A DNA stretch of 64,000 bases from contig NZ_JAUDRJ010000003.1 in the NCBI RefSeq assembly GCF_030382115.1, forward strand, positions 703,495 to 767,494. Reading direction: 5' to 3'. A program made the position numbers and the translations under genes. Shown piece by piece: positions 1 through 10,017 of the stretch. The notes under the pieces were generated by a model that was not told the origin of the DNA, did no database searches, and saw only the letters and a program-made list of their open reading frames with translations. Positions within the stretch are counted from its first letter, which is position 1. The number at the start of each line of letters is the position of its first letter. This DNA is from Nostoc sp. GT001. GTDB taxonomy: Bacteria; Cyanobacteriota; Cyanobacteriia; Cyanobacteriales; Nostocaceae.

Positions 1-70
1 TTGCCGGATTACCGTAAATCTACCTGCGGTGGGTAAGTTAACAAAGGGATCTCAAGCAGTTTTACGCCAT

Positions 71-112
71 AGATAAACACAGATGTATCTGAAGACATAT
101 CTGTGTTTATCT
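71..112. repeat. Perfect inverted repeat downstream of rlmN
   Basis: Two 14-base arms (71-84 and 99-112, AGATAAACACAGAT and its complement) are separated by a 14-base loop. The hairpin lies just past the 3' end of the minus-strand rlmN gene and could stop or stabilise its transcript. No clear T-run follows on the minus strand, so a dispersed intergenic palindrome is equally likely. Confidence 0.6.
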
Positions 113-155
113 GCGGTTTCATATTCATTCATACATAAAATTGACTACAACAAGT

Positions 156-1247
156 TTAATTCTTACTTGCTCTCAATTGTCCGCAAGCAGCATCGGCTTC
201 TAAACCACGGGAATAACGCACACTCACAGCAGTATTTTGTTGCTTAAGGACGTTGACAAATGCTTCAATGCGATCGCGGTTGGGGCGTTTGTAGTCTACT
301 TCTTGGATGGGATTGTAGGGAATCAAATTCACATGACTTTGAAATCCTCGCATACATTTTGAAAGTTCCAGTGCGTGTTCTGGTAGATCGTTAACACCAG
401 CCAGGAGAACATATTCAAAAGTAACGCGGCGGCCAGTGATTTCCACATATTCTCGGCATTCAGCCAGTAAATCTTCGAGAGGATAGGCGCGGGCGCTGGG
501 GATGAGTTTTTCTCGGAGTGCTTGGTTGGGTGCGTGGAGACTTACAGCGAGAGTGATTTGCAAATTATTTTGCGCGAACTGACGGATGCGATCGCGAATA
601 CCCACTGTAGAAACTGTAAGCGATCGCTGCCCAATACCGACATCTTGATTGAGGGATTTCAGTGCTGCGAGGACATTCTCAGTATTCAACAACGGTTCGC
701 CCAGTCCCATAAACACCACATTGCTAACCCGTTGCCGAAAATCTTCTTGCACAGTTAACACCTGATCGACAATTTCATGCCGTGCAAGGTTCCGCTTGTA
801 GCCTCCCTTACCAGTAGCGCAGAAATCACACGCCATTGGGCAACCCACCTGAGTAGAAACGCAAACTGTCAGACGGGCTTTTGGGCCTTCTCCCCTTTCT
901 GCGAAGGTGGGGATGCCAACAGTTTCAATAATTTGCCCGTCTGCTAATCGTAAAAGATATTTGACCGTACCATCGGGAGCCTCAGAGCGGTAATGTAAAA
1001 TTGAGCGTCCTACGGGAACTTCTGCTAATTCTGCACGCCATTGCTTGGGGAAGACAGAAATATCAGCTAGCGATCGCACTCCCTTGTCATAGATCCATTC
1101 ATGCAGCTGCTTTCCTCTGTAAGCAGGTTGTCCTTGTTGCTGCACCCAAGTAGTTAACTCTGCCAGAGAAGCACCTAGAAGGGGAGGGATTAATTCTGAT
1201 TTTTCTGAGTTGAAGTCAACCTGAGATACAAGAGGCGTAGCAGACAT
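156..1247 (-). CDS. rlmN: Dual-specificity RNA methyltransferase RlmN
   Basis: Radical SAM enzyme that methylates C2 of A2503 in 23S rRNA and of A37 in some tRNAs, in the cytoplasm. The CX3CX2C cluster motif (GCPMACDFC) is at about residues 136-143 of the 363-residue product, followed by ATGKGG. The family's Ala-Cys near the C-terminus (ADAACGQLR) supplies the catalytic cysteine that accepts the methyl group. Length is normal. A GTG four codons further upstream (1259) is also open. I prefer the ATG at 1247 because the protein then begins MSATP, as I recall for relatives; neither start has a good ribosome site. It appears monocistronic. Confidence 0.96.
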   Translation of the reverse strand: MSATPLVSQVDFNSEKSELIPPLLGASLAELTTWVQQQGQPAYRGKQLHEWIYDKGVRSLADISVFPKQWRAELAEVPVGRSILHYRSEAPDGTVKYLLRLADGQIIETVGIPTFAERGEGPKARLTVCVSTQVGCPMACDFCATGKGGYKRNLARHEIVDQVLTVQEDFRQRVSNVVFMGLGEPLLNTENVLAALKSLNQDVGIGQRSLTVSTVGIRDRIRQFAQNNLQITLAVSLHAPNQALREKLIPSARAYPLEDLLAECREYVEITGRRVTFEYVLLAGVNDLPEHALELSKCMRGFQSHVNLIPYNPIQEVDYKRPNRDRIEAFVNVLKQQNTAVSVRYSRGLEADAACGQLRASKN

Positions 1248-1327
1248 AAAAAAAATCACGAGTTGATGTTGGATCTCTATCCTACACCTGCTAGATCGAG
1301 TTAGTCTTGACTAAAGATGACGAGAAA

Positions 1328-1681
1328 CTAGCCAAAAGTTGTGCCGTTCCAGCCCCACATTGCACCCTTAGCGTCTGCAAACTCTATATAAATTCGATTT
1401 TTTGGCACACCTAGAGTTTGATTAATCTGTTGGCAAAAGTCCTGACTCATTGCTGCGGTTTGATCTGGCTTCATCGTGCCAACACTCTTAATTTCAATGT
1501 AGCAAACTGGGTCTGTATTCCCGGCAAAAGTCATGGGAATTTCTGGTTCAAAAGCAGTCATTACATAAGATTCTGGTTTTCCTAAATGTTTCGCTAACCT
1601 GGCTGAGAGGTTTAAAAGCATTGACTCAATTTCAGCTTTTTGAGGAGTAGATGCAGAAGTTTGCACTTTAATTAAAGGCAT
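1328..1681 (-). CDS. MIF-like tautomerase
   Basis: A 117-residue member of the macrophage migration inhibitory factor/phenylpyruvate tautomerase family. The protein starts Met-Pro-Leu, so removal of Met exposes the Pro-1 catalytic base typical of the superfamily. The C-terminal WGWNG pattern and the PESYVM segment match MIF proteins. These small enzymes form trimers and tautomerise keto-enol substrates. The physiological substrate in cyanobacteria is unknown. It lies 80 bases upstream of rlmN on the same strand, but the spacing gives no firm evidence of co-transcription. Confidence 0.9.
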   Translation of the reverse strand: MPLIKVQTSASTPQKAEIESMLLNLSARLAKHLGKPESYVMTAFEPEIPMTFAGNTDPVCYIEIKSVGTMKPDQTAAMSQDFCQQINQTLGVPKNRIYIEFADAKGAMWGWNGTTFG

Positions 1682-1818
1682 AGTACTGATTTGGAATTTT
1701 GGATTTTATTACACTGTTAAGTTTACCGAAACGCAGAGTAAATGAGGGAATGGGGACACAAGGAAAATGAGGGAGACAAGGGATATGAGGAGAATAATCC
1801 ATGCCCAATGCCCACTAT

Positions 1819-2643
1819 TTAGTTATGAGATGAGCGAAATAGGTGATTATGTTCGGGATGATATAAACGCGATCGCCCTGTTGTTGTCGAGAGTGCTGGA
1901 CTGATTATATAAAGTGTAGTGCGAATTAGTTTTTCTTGATGAGTGCAATCTGCCATTTGATTCAGAGGGACAACCCTGATTTTTTCATCAGGCCAGCCGA
2001 TGCGAAAGCAAATCGCAATCAGGGTTTCGGCTGGATAGTGTTCGAGTAATTTAGCTTGGGCATTTTCGACGTGACGCGCACTTAAATATAGGCAGAGGCT
2101 AGCCTGATGTGCTGCAAGAGTGGCTAATTCTTCGGCGACGGGGACTTCTGTACGTCCGCTGATGCGAGTCAAAATGATGGTTTGGACTAAACCAGGGACA
2201 GTCAATTCTAGTTTGAGTTTGGCAGCAGCGGCTTGAAAGGCGCTGATACCAGGTATTACTTCAAAAGGAATATTTGCCTCTGCGAGGAGGTGCATTTGCT
2301 CGTGGATAGCGCTGTAGAGACTAGGATCGCCAGAATGAAGACGGACTAGAGATTTGTGCTGCGATCGCACCCTATCAATCATGACCGCCAAAATCTCTTC
2401 TAAAGTCTGATTCGCAGTTTTAATGATCTCCGCATCTTTTCGGCAAAGTTCTAAAATCTGTTCGGGTACCAAAGAATCAGCAAATAAAATCACATCAGCA
2501 ACAGCTAGTAGCTTCTGCGCTTTTACCGTTAATAAATCAGGATCTCCAGAGCCTGCTCCGACAATGTACACAGATGGTTCTATTGCATATAGCGTTTTTT
2601 TATAACTCAGGTTTTCTGTATATTCACTTTTAGAAGAACACAC
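1819..2643 (-). CDS. cobM: Precorrin-4 C11-methyltransferase (CobM/CbiF)
   Basis: Tetrapyrrole methylase that uses S-adenosylmethionine to methylate C11 of the corrin ring during cobalamin synthesis. The N-terminal block VGAGSGDPDLLT and the later LHSGDPSLY and PGISAF motifs are those of the CobM/CbiF group. Length (274 aa) is about normal with a roughly 25-residue N-terminal extension. The gene stands alone, without other cob genes in the window. Pseudo-cobalamin made by cyanobacteria would supply cobalamin enzymes, including the B12-binding-type radical SAM proteins encoded later in this window. No cobalamin riboswitch was recognised upstream. Confidence 0.93.
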   Translation of the reverse strand: MCSSKSEYTENLSYKKTLYAIEPSVYIVGAGSGDPDLLTVKAQKLLAVADVILFADSLVPEQILELCRKDAEIIKTANQTLEEILAVMIDRVRSQHKSLVRLHSGDPSLYSAIHEQMHLLAEANIPFEVIPGISAFQAAAAKLKLELTVPGLVQTIILTRISGRTEVPVAEELATLAAHQASLCLYLSARHVENAQAKLLEHYPAETLIAICFRIGWPDEKIRVVPLNQMADCTHQEKLIRTTLYIISPALSTTTGRSRLYHPEHNHLFRSSHN

Positions 2644-2689
2644 GGCAATCCCTCAAAAAACTTTTTTGATATTTTCTCAGTATCTTTCC

Positions 2690-2775
2690 GGATTCACCCT
2701 CTTTCCCTAGTAGAGAGTAATGGTAGATGCACCCTGGTTAAGCCCTAGAGAATACTCTGGGGCATTTTTTATTTT
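2690..2775 (+). ncRNA. Candidate small RNA ending in an orphan terminator
   Basis: On the plus strand an 8-bp stem (2743-2750 CCCTAGAG with 2755-2762 CTCTGGGG, loop AATA) is followed by CATTTTTTATTTTT, a textbook Rho-independent terminator. Both flanking genes, cobM and lgt, are on the minus strand, so this terminator serves no visible plus-strand gene. An upstream pairing segment around 2698-2718 suggests a short structured transcript. The 5' end is a guess and no promoter was identified. Confidence 0.35.
2743..2775 (+). terminator. Rho-independent terminator, plus strand
   Basis: Perfect 8-bp stem (one G-U) with a tetraloop, then six and five T residues. It points opposite to both neighbouring genes. 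Confidence 0.7.
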
Positions 2776-2868
2776 TGGATATCGGGAATTGGGCATTGGG
2801 CATTAGTTACTATTCTTTCTTCCTCTGCTTCCCCTGCTCCCCCTGCTCCCCCTGCCTCCCCTGCTCCC

Positions 2869-3744
2869 TCATCCCCTCATCTCCCCATTTCCCTTAGCAG
2901 TAGGAACTACATCGGGTAAAGGGCGTTTGAGTAAGTAAAGCCAAGCTAATCCAACTAATCCCAATAGAATTCCTAGACTACTAACTACTTGTGCCATCCG
3001 TAATGGCCCCAGCATCAAGCTATCAGTGCGAAAGCCTTCAATCCACAAGCGTCCTAAGCTATAAGCTGGCCAGTAAACTAAAAACAGGGTGCCTACCTTC
3101 AGGCGCGGTTTACCTACTAAAGACCGGAAAAACAACGTTATTAGTAGCGTAAACACCATTAAATCCCATAGAGATTCGTAGAGGAAGGTGGGATGAAAGT
3201 AATCGAAATTAACATAGTCTAAAGGACGATGGTCTGCTGGAATATAGAGTTTCCAGGGTAAATTAGTAGGATCGCCAAAAGCTTCAGAATTAAAGAAATT
3301 ACCCCAACGTCCGATCGCCTGTCCTAAAATCAGCGAAGGTGCTACTAAATCTGCCAGTTGCCAGAAAGAAACCTGCTTGATTTTGGCAAAGATTAACGCA
3401 GCCACAACGCCACCAAGAATCGCTCCATGAATGGCAATACCTCCTTCCCAGATCGCAAAGATTTTTTCTGGAGTTGAAGCATATTTGGACCACTCAAAGA
3501 AAACGTAATATAGCCGTGCGCCAGGAATTGCCCCAATCAACAACCAAAAGAACAAATCACCTAACAACTCAGGATTAACATTGCGGCGCTTTGCCAAATT
3601 CTGGGAAAGGATGACGCCAATTAACACTGCTGTGGCAATCAATAAGCCATACCAACGGATAGTTAGTGGCCCTATTTTCAGCAAAATCGGCCCTGGAGAA
3701 GTAAATTGAAACGCCAAAGGTAAGGTGGAAAGATCCAGTACCAT
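2869..3744 (-). CDS. lgt: Prolipoprotein diacylglyceryl transferase Lgt
   Basis: Integral membrane enzyme that transfers diacylglycerol from phosphatidylglycerol to the lipobox cysteine of pre-lipoproteins, the first step of lipoprotein maturation. The signature [13 protein letters not shown] and the IHGAILGG segment are present, with about seven hydrophobic helices. Length is 291 residues. The C-terminal codons run into a pyrimidine-rich STRR-like stretch (cctgctcc units, about 2826-2880), so the last residues may not be conserved. The window encodes probable substrates, including lipoproteins at about 22.1 and 33.3 kb. It is divergent from coaD. Confidence 0.96.
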   Translation of the reverse strand: MVLDLSTLPLAFQFTSPGPILLKIGPLTIRWYGLLIATAVLIGVILSQNLAKRRNVNPELLGDLFFWLLIGAIPGARLYYVFFEWSKYASTPEKIFAIWEGGIAIHGAILGGVVAALIFAKIKQVSFWQLADLVAPSLILGQAIGRWGNFFNSEAFGDPTNLPWKLYIPADHRPLDYVNFDYFHPTFLYESLWDLMVFTLLITLFFRSLVGKPRLKVGTLFLVYWPAYSLGRLWIEGFRTDSLMLGPLRMAQVVSSLGILLGLVGLAWLYLLKRPLPDVVPTAKGNGEMRG

Positions 3745-4039
3745 GAAAAATTACCTAGAAAAGTTTGTTAACTACCCGCGCACTTTGCTAAGTACGGAGT
3801 TTCTTGTGTCTCGAATACTGTAACTACACTTGAATCTTCCACAACATTGTGGAGACGTAAGTAAAAATTCAGTATTCATATTTAGGAGTCTAGTTCCTAA
3901 CGCCTAGTTGAGCATAACTTGTGCCACTAAAACAATTGAGTTTACCATCCTTACCGAGAGCGCAAGATGGTAGATTTGAGTAAGTTACACAAAATGGTTT
4001 CGATATAATCACCTAAACAACTTTGATATATTTAAAATT
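3745..4039. promoter_or_regulatory. Divergent intergenic region lgt/coaD
   Basis: About 295 bases between divergent starts. It must hold both promoters. I see no coding potential and no operator I can name; the region near 3995-4035 is A+T rich. Confidence 0.4.
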
Positions 4040-4591
4040 GTGATTGCTATTTATCCTGGTAGCTTCGACCCCATCACCTTGGGACACCTCGATCTCATCC
4101 AGCGCAGTAGTCGGCTGTTTGAGCAGGTGATTGTCGCTGTACTACGGAACCCTAACAAGATGCCACTTTTTAGTGTGGAGCAACGGCTAGATCAGATCCG
4201 TCTTTCTACAGAACATCTACCTAATGTAAAAGTAGACAGCTTTGATGGTCTTACCGTCAATTATGCTCAAATGCAACAAGCACAAGTTTTGATCCGGGGT
4301 TTACGGGCTGTGTCAGATTTTGAAGTGGAACTGCAAATGGCTCACACCAATAAAACTCTTTCTACCCAAATAGAAACAGTTTTTCTCGCAACCTCAAATG
4401 AGTATAGTTTTTTAAGTAGTAGTGTGGTAAAAGAGATTGCAAGGTTTGGTGGCTCTATCGATCATCTCGTTCCCCCACACATTGCCCTAGATATATACCA
4501 ATGCTACAATCAGAAATCTCCAATGTTGAACCCAATCTCAACGGAAGCAATCCCCCCCCTCAAGAATATCTCGGTGGAGAGGGAAGCATAG
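4040..4591 (+). CDS. coaD: Phosphopantetheine adenylyltransferase CoaD
   Basis: Converts 4'-phosphopantetheine and ATP to dephospho-CoA, the penultimate step of coenzyme A synthesis. The N-terminal [14 protein letters not shown] contains the nucleotidyltransferase TxGH-type motif. SSSVVKEI corresponds to the family's ISSTxxR loop. It starts at GTG 4040. The core fold ends near residue 160; about 20 extra C-terminal residues are encoded where the next gene has already begun, a 91-base overlap in another frame. Confidence 0.96.
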   Translation: MIAIYPGSFDPITLGHLDLIQRSSRLFEQVIVAVLRNPNKMPLFSVEQRLDQIRLSTEHLPNVKVDSFDGLTVNYAQMQQAQVLIRGLRAVSDFEVELQMAHTNKTLSTQIETVFLATSNEYSFLSSSVVKEIARFGGSIDHLVPPHIALDIYQCYNQKSPMLNPISTEAIPPLKNISVEREA

Positions 4592-5169
4592 ATATTCAGC
4601 AGGAACTCAACCGCCTAGAGGAAATGGTTCTCTCTAGTCTCAGGATTCCGCTAACGGGACGCACACTCATAGATGAAGAAAAGTTGCTAGATCAGCTTGA
4701 TTACATCCGGCTGGCTTTACCATCACTTTTTCAAGAAGCAGCAGCAGTTCTTGACCAAAAGAACGAAATTCTGTTAGAAGCGGAAGAGTATGGACAGCAG
4801 GTTGTTGAGGCTGCACAAGCAAAAAGAGCGCAAATTTTAGCTGAAAGCGATATTATTCACCAGGCTGAACAGGAAGCTGAACGACTGCGGCGACAAGTGC
4901 AACAAGAGTGTGAGGGAATAATGCAAGAAACCCTCGCCGAGATTGACCGCAAGCGGTATGCTTGTCAGCAAGAGTTAGAGCTGATGCGACAAAATGCGAT
5001 CGCTCATGCTCAAGAAATTGAAGATGGTGCCGATGCTTATGCCGATGGCATTTTGGGAAATATCGAGCAGGATCTCAAAGAGATGTTGCGAGTTATCACC
5101 AACGGACGACAACAATTGCAAATTGATAACCTCACCCAGCGTAATTCACCTCCAGGTAAAAAAAGATAG
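4501..5169 (+). CDS. Coiled-coil protein (DivIVA/ATP-synthase-b-like)
   Basis: A 222-residue, highly charged, mostly helical protein. After a variable 30-residue N-terminus, residues about 30-200 look like an extended coiled coil rich in Glu, Gln and Ala with repeated [15 protein letters not shown] heptads. There is no signal peptide or membrane segment. Such proteins are found beside coaD in cyanobacteria and are often annotated only by DivIVA-like or ATP-synthase-b-like similarity. It begins inside coaD (91-base overlap), implying translational coupling. The cellular role is not known; a scaffold or cell-division role would be speculation. Confidence 0.8.
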   Translation: MLQSEISNVEPNLNGSNPPPQEYLGGEGSIDIQQELNRLEEMVLSSLRIPLTGRTLIDEEKLLDQLDYIRLALPSLFQEAAAVLDQKNEILLEAEEYGQQVVEAAQAKRAQILAESDIIHQAEQEAERLRRQVQQECEGIMQETLAEIDRKRYACQQELELMRQNAIAHAQEIEDGADAYADGILGNIEQDLKEMLRVITNGRQQLQIDNLTQRNSPPGKKR

Positions 5170-5212
5170 AGGTTATAACCAGAGATGAGGAAAAATTATC
5201 GGTTGGGTTTCG

Positions 5213-5235
5213 CTATTGCTTAACCCAACAATTTT
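5213..5235 (+). terminator. Weak terminator-like hairpin after the coaD operon
   Basis: Seven-base arms TTGGGTT and AACCCAA (5213-5219, 5222-5228 side) flank a short loop and are followed by CAATTTTC. It sits 45 bases after the coiled-coil gene and before the convergent tldE gene. Confidence 0.4.
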
Positions 5236-5281
5236 CATGAAGGAGTAATTTTAGGGAATCTACCTACTAATCAGCACATGA

Positions 5282-6628
5282 TTACAGAGTATATGTAAAA
5301 TCTTCTACCAGCATACCGGGAACTAAACTACCTCCTAGCTGGCGACTTTCATAAGTACCTACTTCAGGAATAAATTCTTGAAAAGTAGTTAAATCTATTA
5401 GATTTTCTCCCCAGAAGCGATAGAGACTTTCATCAAAACGTAAGTTCTCAATTGGTGCGATAATTTCTCCATTTTCTACCCAAAAACAAGCATAGCGGGT
5501 CATACCTGTGATTCTACCAGTGTGGCGATCGCTCCAATTCAAGTAATGCAAATTTGATACATATAATCCTGTATCTAAACTCGGAATAATCTGCTCAAAT
5601 ACTAAATTTCCCGGACTCACTTCTGGCGCTCGTAAAGTCTCTGAACCATTAGCACCGTTGGCAGTTTTTTGATATTCCTTAGCAGTGCGAGAATTCACTA
5701 AAGTATTTACCAAATATCCTTTTTCTATTACAGGTAACTCCGGTGCTGCCATTTCTCCCAATTCATTAAATCGCGGCACTAATCCCCGCTGAAAATTTTC
5801 TTTTAAATTAAATCTTAGAGAAAGTTGTTTTTCTTGACGTGATAAAGCAGCTAAAGCACTGTTTCCTTGTTGGATATCAGCTTCGCTTACCGCTCCCCAA
5901 GAAAGCATCAATAATAAATCTGCAACAGCAGCAGGTGCAAAATAAGTTTTGTACTGTCCCCGTGGCAGTTCTTTTGTTGGGTGAGCCAGCAATTCTAGTT
6001 GTTTTTTAGCTTCGTTAATTTTGGCTATATATTTAGATTCATCCCAATCACTCCCGGCAAACGTGCCCTTAACTGCTTGTCCAGATGGAGAAAATAGAGA
6101 ATAATCTAAGGTAAAAGAATCAGTCGCAAACCAGTGTTTTTGACCGCTAGAATCACCATAAGCCTTAATTACCACTCCCCCTGCGTATATCCCTGTAAAG
6201 TCCAATTCAGCAACTAGTTCTAGTACAGTTGGGACTACTGCTTCAGCCTCTAATAAATTTCCAGAATGTATTTCTCGACTGATATTATTTCCTGATGGCA
6301 AAACCAGATATGGATCGACGGGTAGTAAAATAAGTTCGTCACGTAGTTCTTGCAAAGCAGTATATGCTAACTGCCAGTCTACCTCCCAATTTCCAGTAAA
6401 GGGAAACTGCCGAACACTGTTGCGCTGATTTTGCATCAAAGTCAGTTCTATCCAACCATCAGCAACACAACCAGTTTGTCGCACTTTCGCATGATTAAAA
6501 CGAGTAAATTGACTTATTTCACTACTAAGTCTCACAGTGAATTGTTCATCTTCTGCTTTTTTAATCAGCAGATTTTCAATCAGTCGATTAAAGCTGACTT
6601 CTAACGCAGATAATTCCTCAATTTTCAT
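5282..6628 (-). CDS. TldE/PmbA-family metallopeptidase partner
   Basis: A 448-residue TldD/PmbA (U62-family) protein without the HExxxH zinc motif, so it is the TldE-type subunit. In E. coli TldE and TldD form a heterodimer that trims peptides such as the microcin B17 leader or unfolded peptides. Conserved C-terminal blocks (GGSLVPGMLVEDF-like end, SDRHTGRITGMTRYACFW) match PmbA proteins. It lies downstream of the TldD-type gene on the same strand with about 246 bases between them, a gap filled with STRR heptamers and a dispersed repeat. Partnership is inferred from family and adjacency. Confidence 0.9.
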   Translation of the reverse strand: MKIEELSALEVSFNRLIENLLIKKAEDEQFTVRLSSEISQFTRFNHAKVRQTGCVADGWIELTLMQNQRNSVRQFPFTGNWEVDWQLAYTALQELRDELILLPVDPYLVLPSGNNISREIHSGNLLEAEAVVPTVLELVAELDFTGIYAGGVVIKAYGDSSGQKHWFATDSFTLDYSLFSPSGQAVKGTFAGSDWDESKYIAKINEAKKQLELLAHPTKELPRGQYKTYFAPAAVADLLLMLSWGAVSEADIQQGNSALAALSRQEKQLSLRFNLKENFQRGLVPRFNELGEMAAPELPVIEKGYLVNTLVNSRTAKEYQKTANGANGSETLRAPEVSPGNLVFEQIIPSLDTGLYVSNLHYLNWSDRHTGRITGMTRYACFWVENGEIIAPIENLRFDESLYRFWGENLIDLTTFQEFIPEVGTYESRQLGGSLVPGMLVEDFTYTL

Positions 6629-6660
6629 AGATATTAAATATTAATAGGGAATAGGGAGAA

Positions 6661-6786
6661 AGTTAGGAGTTAGGAGTTAGGAGTTAAAAGAATTTTTATA
6701 AGTAGCTAGGCGTAAATCAATTAAAGTTTGTAGTAAGGACTTTAGTCCTGATAATCCTTTTTGAGCGATGAATCGCTCACTACGAG
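6661..6786. repeat. STRR heptamers and dispersed palindromic repeat
   Basis: At 6661-6685 the unit GTTAGGA is repeated in tandem. At about 6732-6786 a second element contains GGACTTTAGTCC and the palindromic GAGCGATGAATCGCTC; a relative of it lies at about 41548-41605. Both are typical spacer repeats of Nostocales genomes. Confidence 0.7.
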
Positions 6787-6874
6787 CTAGAATTTTATTT
6801 GATGTTTAATTATGCCTACCTACTTAATTGAAAATTCCTAACTCCTAACTACCAACTCCTAACTATTGTATTTT

Positions 6875-8314
6875 TCAAGTTCCTCCACCAAAAACTTCGA
6901 CATTAGCAAATACACAGACAGGTGAACCGTGTCCTACCCAAATGGCCTGATTTGGTTCTCCTTTACCACAATAAGGAGTACCATACATTTGCCAGTTTGT
7001 GGCATCTCCGACTTTAATTAAACTATGCCAAAACTCTGGTGTTGTGGCGCGGTAGTTGGGATTACGAAGAGTTTTGGTAAGTTTACCGTTTTCAATTAAT
7101 TTAGCGTACTCACAACCAAATTGAAATTTGTAGCGGCGATCGTCAATTGACCAAGAACGGTTAGATTCCATGTAAACGCCGTGTTCTATCTCGCCAATAA
7201 TGTCTTCAAAAGTGCCGTTTAAAGGCTCTAAATTCAAGTTACCCATGCGATCGATCGCTGGTCGATTCCATGAGGAAGCACGGGCACAGGCAACTCCTGC
7301 TACACCTGCTCTTGCTTGACTCTCTAGACTGCCTAAACCCCGTTGCAGTACACCTTCTTTAACCAAATACTCCCGTGTCGCTACAGCACCAGTATCATCA
7401 AAGCCGTAGCTAGAAAATTCACCAGGCACGGTAGGATTAAAGGTAATGTTCATTAATGGCGAACCATATACTAGGTTGCCAAAATCGCTTTTATTAACAA
7501 AGCTGCCCCCAGCATAATTACGCTCATCTCCCAAAATTCGGTCAATTTCTAGGGGATGCCCAACACTTTCATGGATTTGCAGCATCATTTGATCTGGGGC
7601 TAAAACTAAATTGGTACGGGTGGTTGGGCATTCTTCTGCTGTCAAGAGTTCTATTGCTTGTTCACCTATTTGCCGCACCCGATGCCATAAGTTTTCTTGT
7701 TTTAACAGTTCGAGTCCGCCTTGGTAACAGTTTGCTTGGGAGCCGTTGTTGCTGCGCTGCTGTACAACTGCTCCATCTTGGGCAGTGGCTCCATAATGAG
7801 TGCCTATAGATAGAACTTTTTGATAAACTTCTGAGCCGTTGCTGCTAACAAACCAAGATTCTCTCTCAGTGGTGCTGGCACTGGCTATGGTTTGCACAAT
7901 TTTGTCGTCAACTTTGAGCGTTTGGCAAATACGAACCAGTAAATCGTTGATTTCCCCTGGACTCAGAGCATCCAATGGCTCAAGAAATGGAGATTTATAT
8001 TCACCAACGACTTTAGGGCGCTCACTTTCACGGAAAGGATGTATCCACCATTCACTGGCTGCTAGTGCCTGTTTGTAGGCTGTTTGGGCAGCGGTTTGCA
8101 GGGAAGACAGTTCTAGAGAGTTAGTAGCTGCATAACCCAGACAGCCATTAACCAAAACTTCCAGCATGGCTCCGACAGTGAAGGATTTGCCGTTTAGTTG
8201 GGGTAAGGCGTCACGGACTAAACGGTTAGTAGAAGTCTCCTTTACGGCTCTAATACCAATCCAATCAGCGGGTATATCGAAACTAGCGATCGCTTTTCTA
8301 AGTTCAGACCACAT
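6875..8314 (-). CDS. tldD: TldD-family zinc metallopeptidase
   Basis: A 479-residue TldD protein. The zinc-binding HExxxH motif is seen as HESVGH at residues 248-253, with the usual glycine-rich segments after it (GFDDTGAVATREYLV). It should be the catalytic half of a TldD/TldE peptidase acting in the cytoplasm. The upstream position relative to the TldE-type gene, on the same strand, suggests a common transcript, although the spacer is long. Substrates in cyanobacteria are not established. Confidence 0.93.
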   Translation of the reverse strand: MWSELRKAIASFDIPADWIGIRAVKETSTNRLVRDALPQLNGKSFTVGAMLEVLVNGCLGYAATNSLELSSLQTAAQTAYKQALAASEWWIHPFRESERPKVVGEYKSPFLEPLDALSPGEINDLLVRICQTLKVDDKIVQTIASASTTERESWFVSSNGSEVYQKVLSIGTHYGATAQDGAVVQQRSNNGSQANCYQGGLELLKQENLWHRVRQIGEQAIELLTAEECPTTRTNLVLAPDQMMLQIHESVGHPLEIDRILGDERNYAGGSFVNKSDFGNLVYGSPLMNITFNPTVPGEFSSYGFDDTGAVATREYLVKEGVLQRGLGSLESQARAGVAGVACARASSWNRPAIDRMGNLNLEPLNGTFEDIIGEIEHGVYMESNRSWSIDDRRYKFQFGCEYAKLIENGKLTKTLRNPNYRATTPEFWHSLIKVGDATNWQMYGTPYCGKGEPNQAIWVGHGSPVCVFANVEVFGGGT

Positions 8315-8434
8315 AATTTAGGGGAATAAGGAATGGGGCATTGGGCATTGAAAAGAGGCAGAGGGGCGGGGGCAGGGTGCAGAGGGGAAATTCTGCTCCC
8401 TGCTCCCTTGCTTCTTCCCCACTCCGCACTCTCT

Positions 8435-9880
8435 CTAATTCCGGTGCCAGCGTGTGCCATCACGGTTATCAATTAGCGTAATACTTTGTGCCTGGAGTTC
8501 GTCACGAATGCGATCGCTTTCGGCAAAATTCTTGGCTTGACGTGCTTCTTGCCTTTGCTGAATTTTCGCCTCAATTTCCCCATCGCTTAAACCATTACTT
8601 GTTTGAGTTTCGGCTTCTATCTCGGCTTCTAAACCCAAAACTCCAGCTAATGTGACGAGAGTTTGCCATTGAAGTTGTAACTCCTCTGCTGATGTTTCGG
8701 TTTTCCCTTCATGCACAATAATATTTCCCTCACGGCGCAGTTCTTTCGCTAGTTCAAACAGCACTGTTAATCCACCAGGAAAATTAAAGTCGTTATTCAC
8801 AGTTTCTTGAAAGCGTTCAACAGTTTCAGCTAGCAGTGAAGCGGTTCCCACTCCCCAACCTAGTTGTTTACCGTATTGGTAGCCGAACAGTAAACCTTCC
8901 TTAATGGTGTGCCAACCGTTGGTTGCTGCGGCGATCGCTTCGTCGGTAAAATCTATGGGTGTGCGATATTGAGCAGTTAGCACGAATAACCGCACTGCCA
9001 TCGGGTCAACTCCTCGATCCAGCAAGTCTCGAATAGTGGTAAAGTTGCCCAAAGATTTGGACATTTTTTCACCATCTACCTTCACCATGCCGTTATGTAA
9101 CCAGTAATTTGCTAGAGGTTTTCCTGTTACAGCCTCAGATTGGGCAATTTCGTTTTCGTGGTGGGGAAAAATTAAGTCAGCACCACCAGCATGAATATCG
9201 ATCGTATCACCCAAGCGATCGCGTACCATTGCCGAGCATTCTATATGCCACCCTGGACGACCTGCGCCCCAAGGTGATTCCCAAGCGGGTTCTCCCGGTT
9301 TTGCTGCCTTCCACAAGGCAAAATCAAAGGGGTCTTTCTTTTTCTGGTACTCTGGATCTTCTACGTTAACGCGCTCGCTTTTCCCGGCTTGCATATCTTC
9401 TAACTTGCGTCCCGAAAGCTTGCCATACTCAGCAAACTGCCGTACTGCATAATACACATCGCCGTCAGCAGGGTAAGCAAAACCTTTATTTTCCAACTCA
9501 TGAATTAACCTCTGAATGCCATTCATCGTATGGGTAGCACGGGGATATTCATCAGCTTCTTTGATTCCCAATCGCGCCATATCCTCAAAATATGCTTTGA
9601 TAAAGCGATCGGCTACAGCTTCCATTGATGAATGTTCTTGCCGCGATCGATTTAGAATCTTGTCATCAATATCAGTAAAATTTTGGATATATCGGACTTC
9701 ATAACCGATAAACTGGAGATATCGGCGTACTACGTCCCAAACAATGCAAGCTCTCGCATGACCCAAATGGCAGTAGTCGTATACCGTCACGCCGCAGTAA
9801 TACATCTTAACCTTGCCTGGTTCGACTGTTTCAAACGGTTCTTGACGACGGGTGAGGGTATTGTAAAGGGTTAGGGTCAT
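8435..9880 (-). CDS. cysS: Cysteinyl-tRNA synthetase
   Basis: Class I aminoacyl-tRNA synthetase that charges tRNA-Cys. The HIGH-type motif is HLGHA near residue 37 and the KMSKS motif is intact (GEKMSKSLGNF). Zinc ligands expected of CysS are visible (YYCGVTVYDYCHLGH; HIECSAM). I place the start at ATG 9880 (MTLTLYNTL), since relatives begin there; an upstream ATG at 9949 would add 23 unconserved residues. The product is 481 residues. The C-terminus ends GTRWHRN, as in bacterial CysS. Confidence 0.96.
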   Translation of the reverse strand: MTLTLYNTLTRRQEPFETVEPGKVKMYYCGVTVYDYCHLGHARACIVWDVVRRYLQFIGYEVRYIQNFTDIDDKILNRSRQEHSSMEAVADRFIKAYFEDMARLGIKEADEYPRATHTMNGIQRLIHELENKGFAYPADGDVYYAVRQFAEYGKLSGRKLEDMQAGKSERVNVEDPEYQKKKDPFDFALWKAAKPGEPAWESPWGAGRPGWHIECSAMVRDRLGDTIDIHAGGADLIFPHHENEIAQSEAVTGKPLANYWLHNGMVKVDGEKMSKSLGNFTTIRDLLDRGVDPMAVRLFVLTAQYRTPIDFTDEAIAAATNGWHTIKEGLLFGYQYGKQLGWGVGTASLLAETVERFQETVNNDFNFPGGLTVLFELAKELRREGNIIVHEGKTETSAEELQLQWQTLVTLAGVLGLEAEIEAETQTSNGLSDGEIEAKIQQRQEARQAKNFAESDRIRDELQAQSITLIDNRDGTRWHRN

Positions 9881-10017
9881 AACAGAGTAATGCTGAAATA
9901 AGGAGATACGTAATAATAGGGTAAGGCAGCTGGGATGACAGTCCAGCATCCCTATGCTAGTGTTTTCTGGACTATCTGCGCTACATTACTATTTTTTGAC
10001 TATTTGATAACAGCGCT

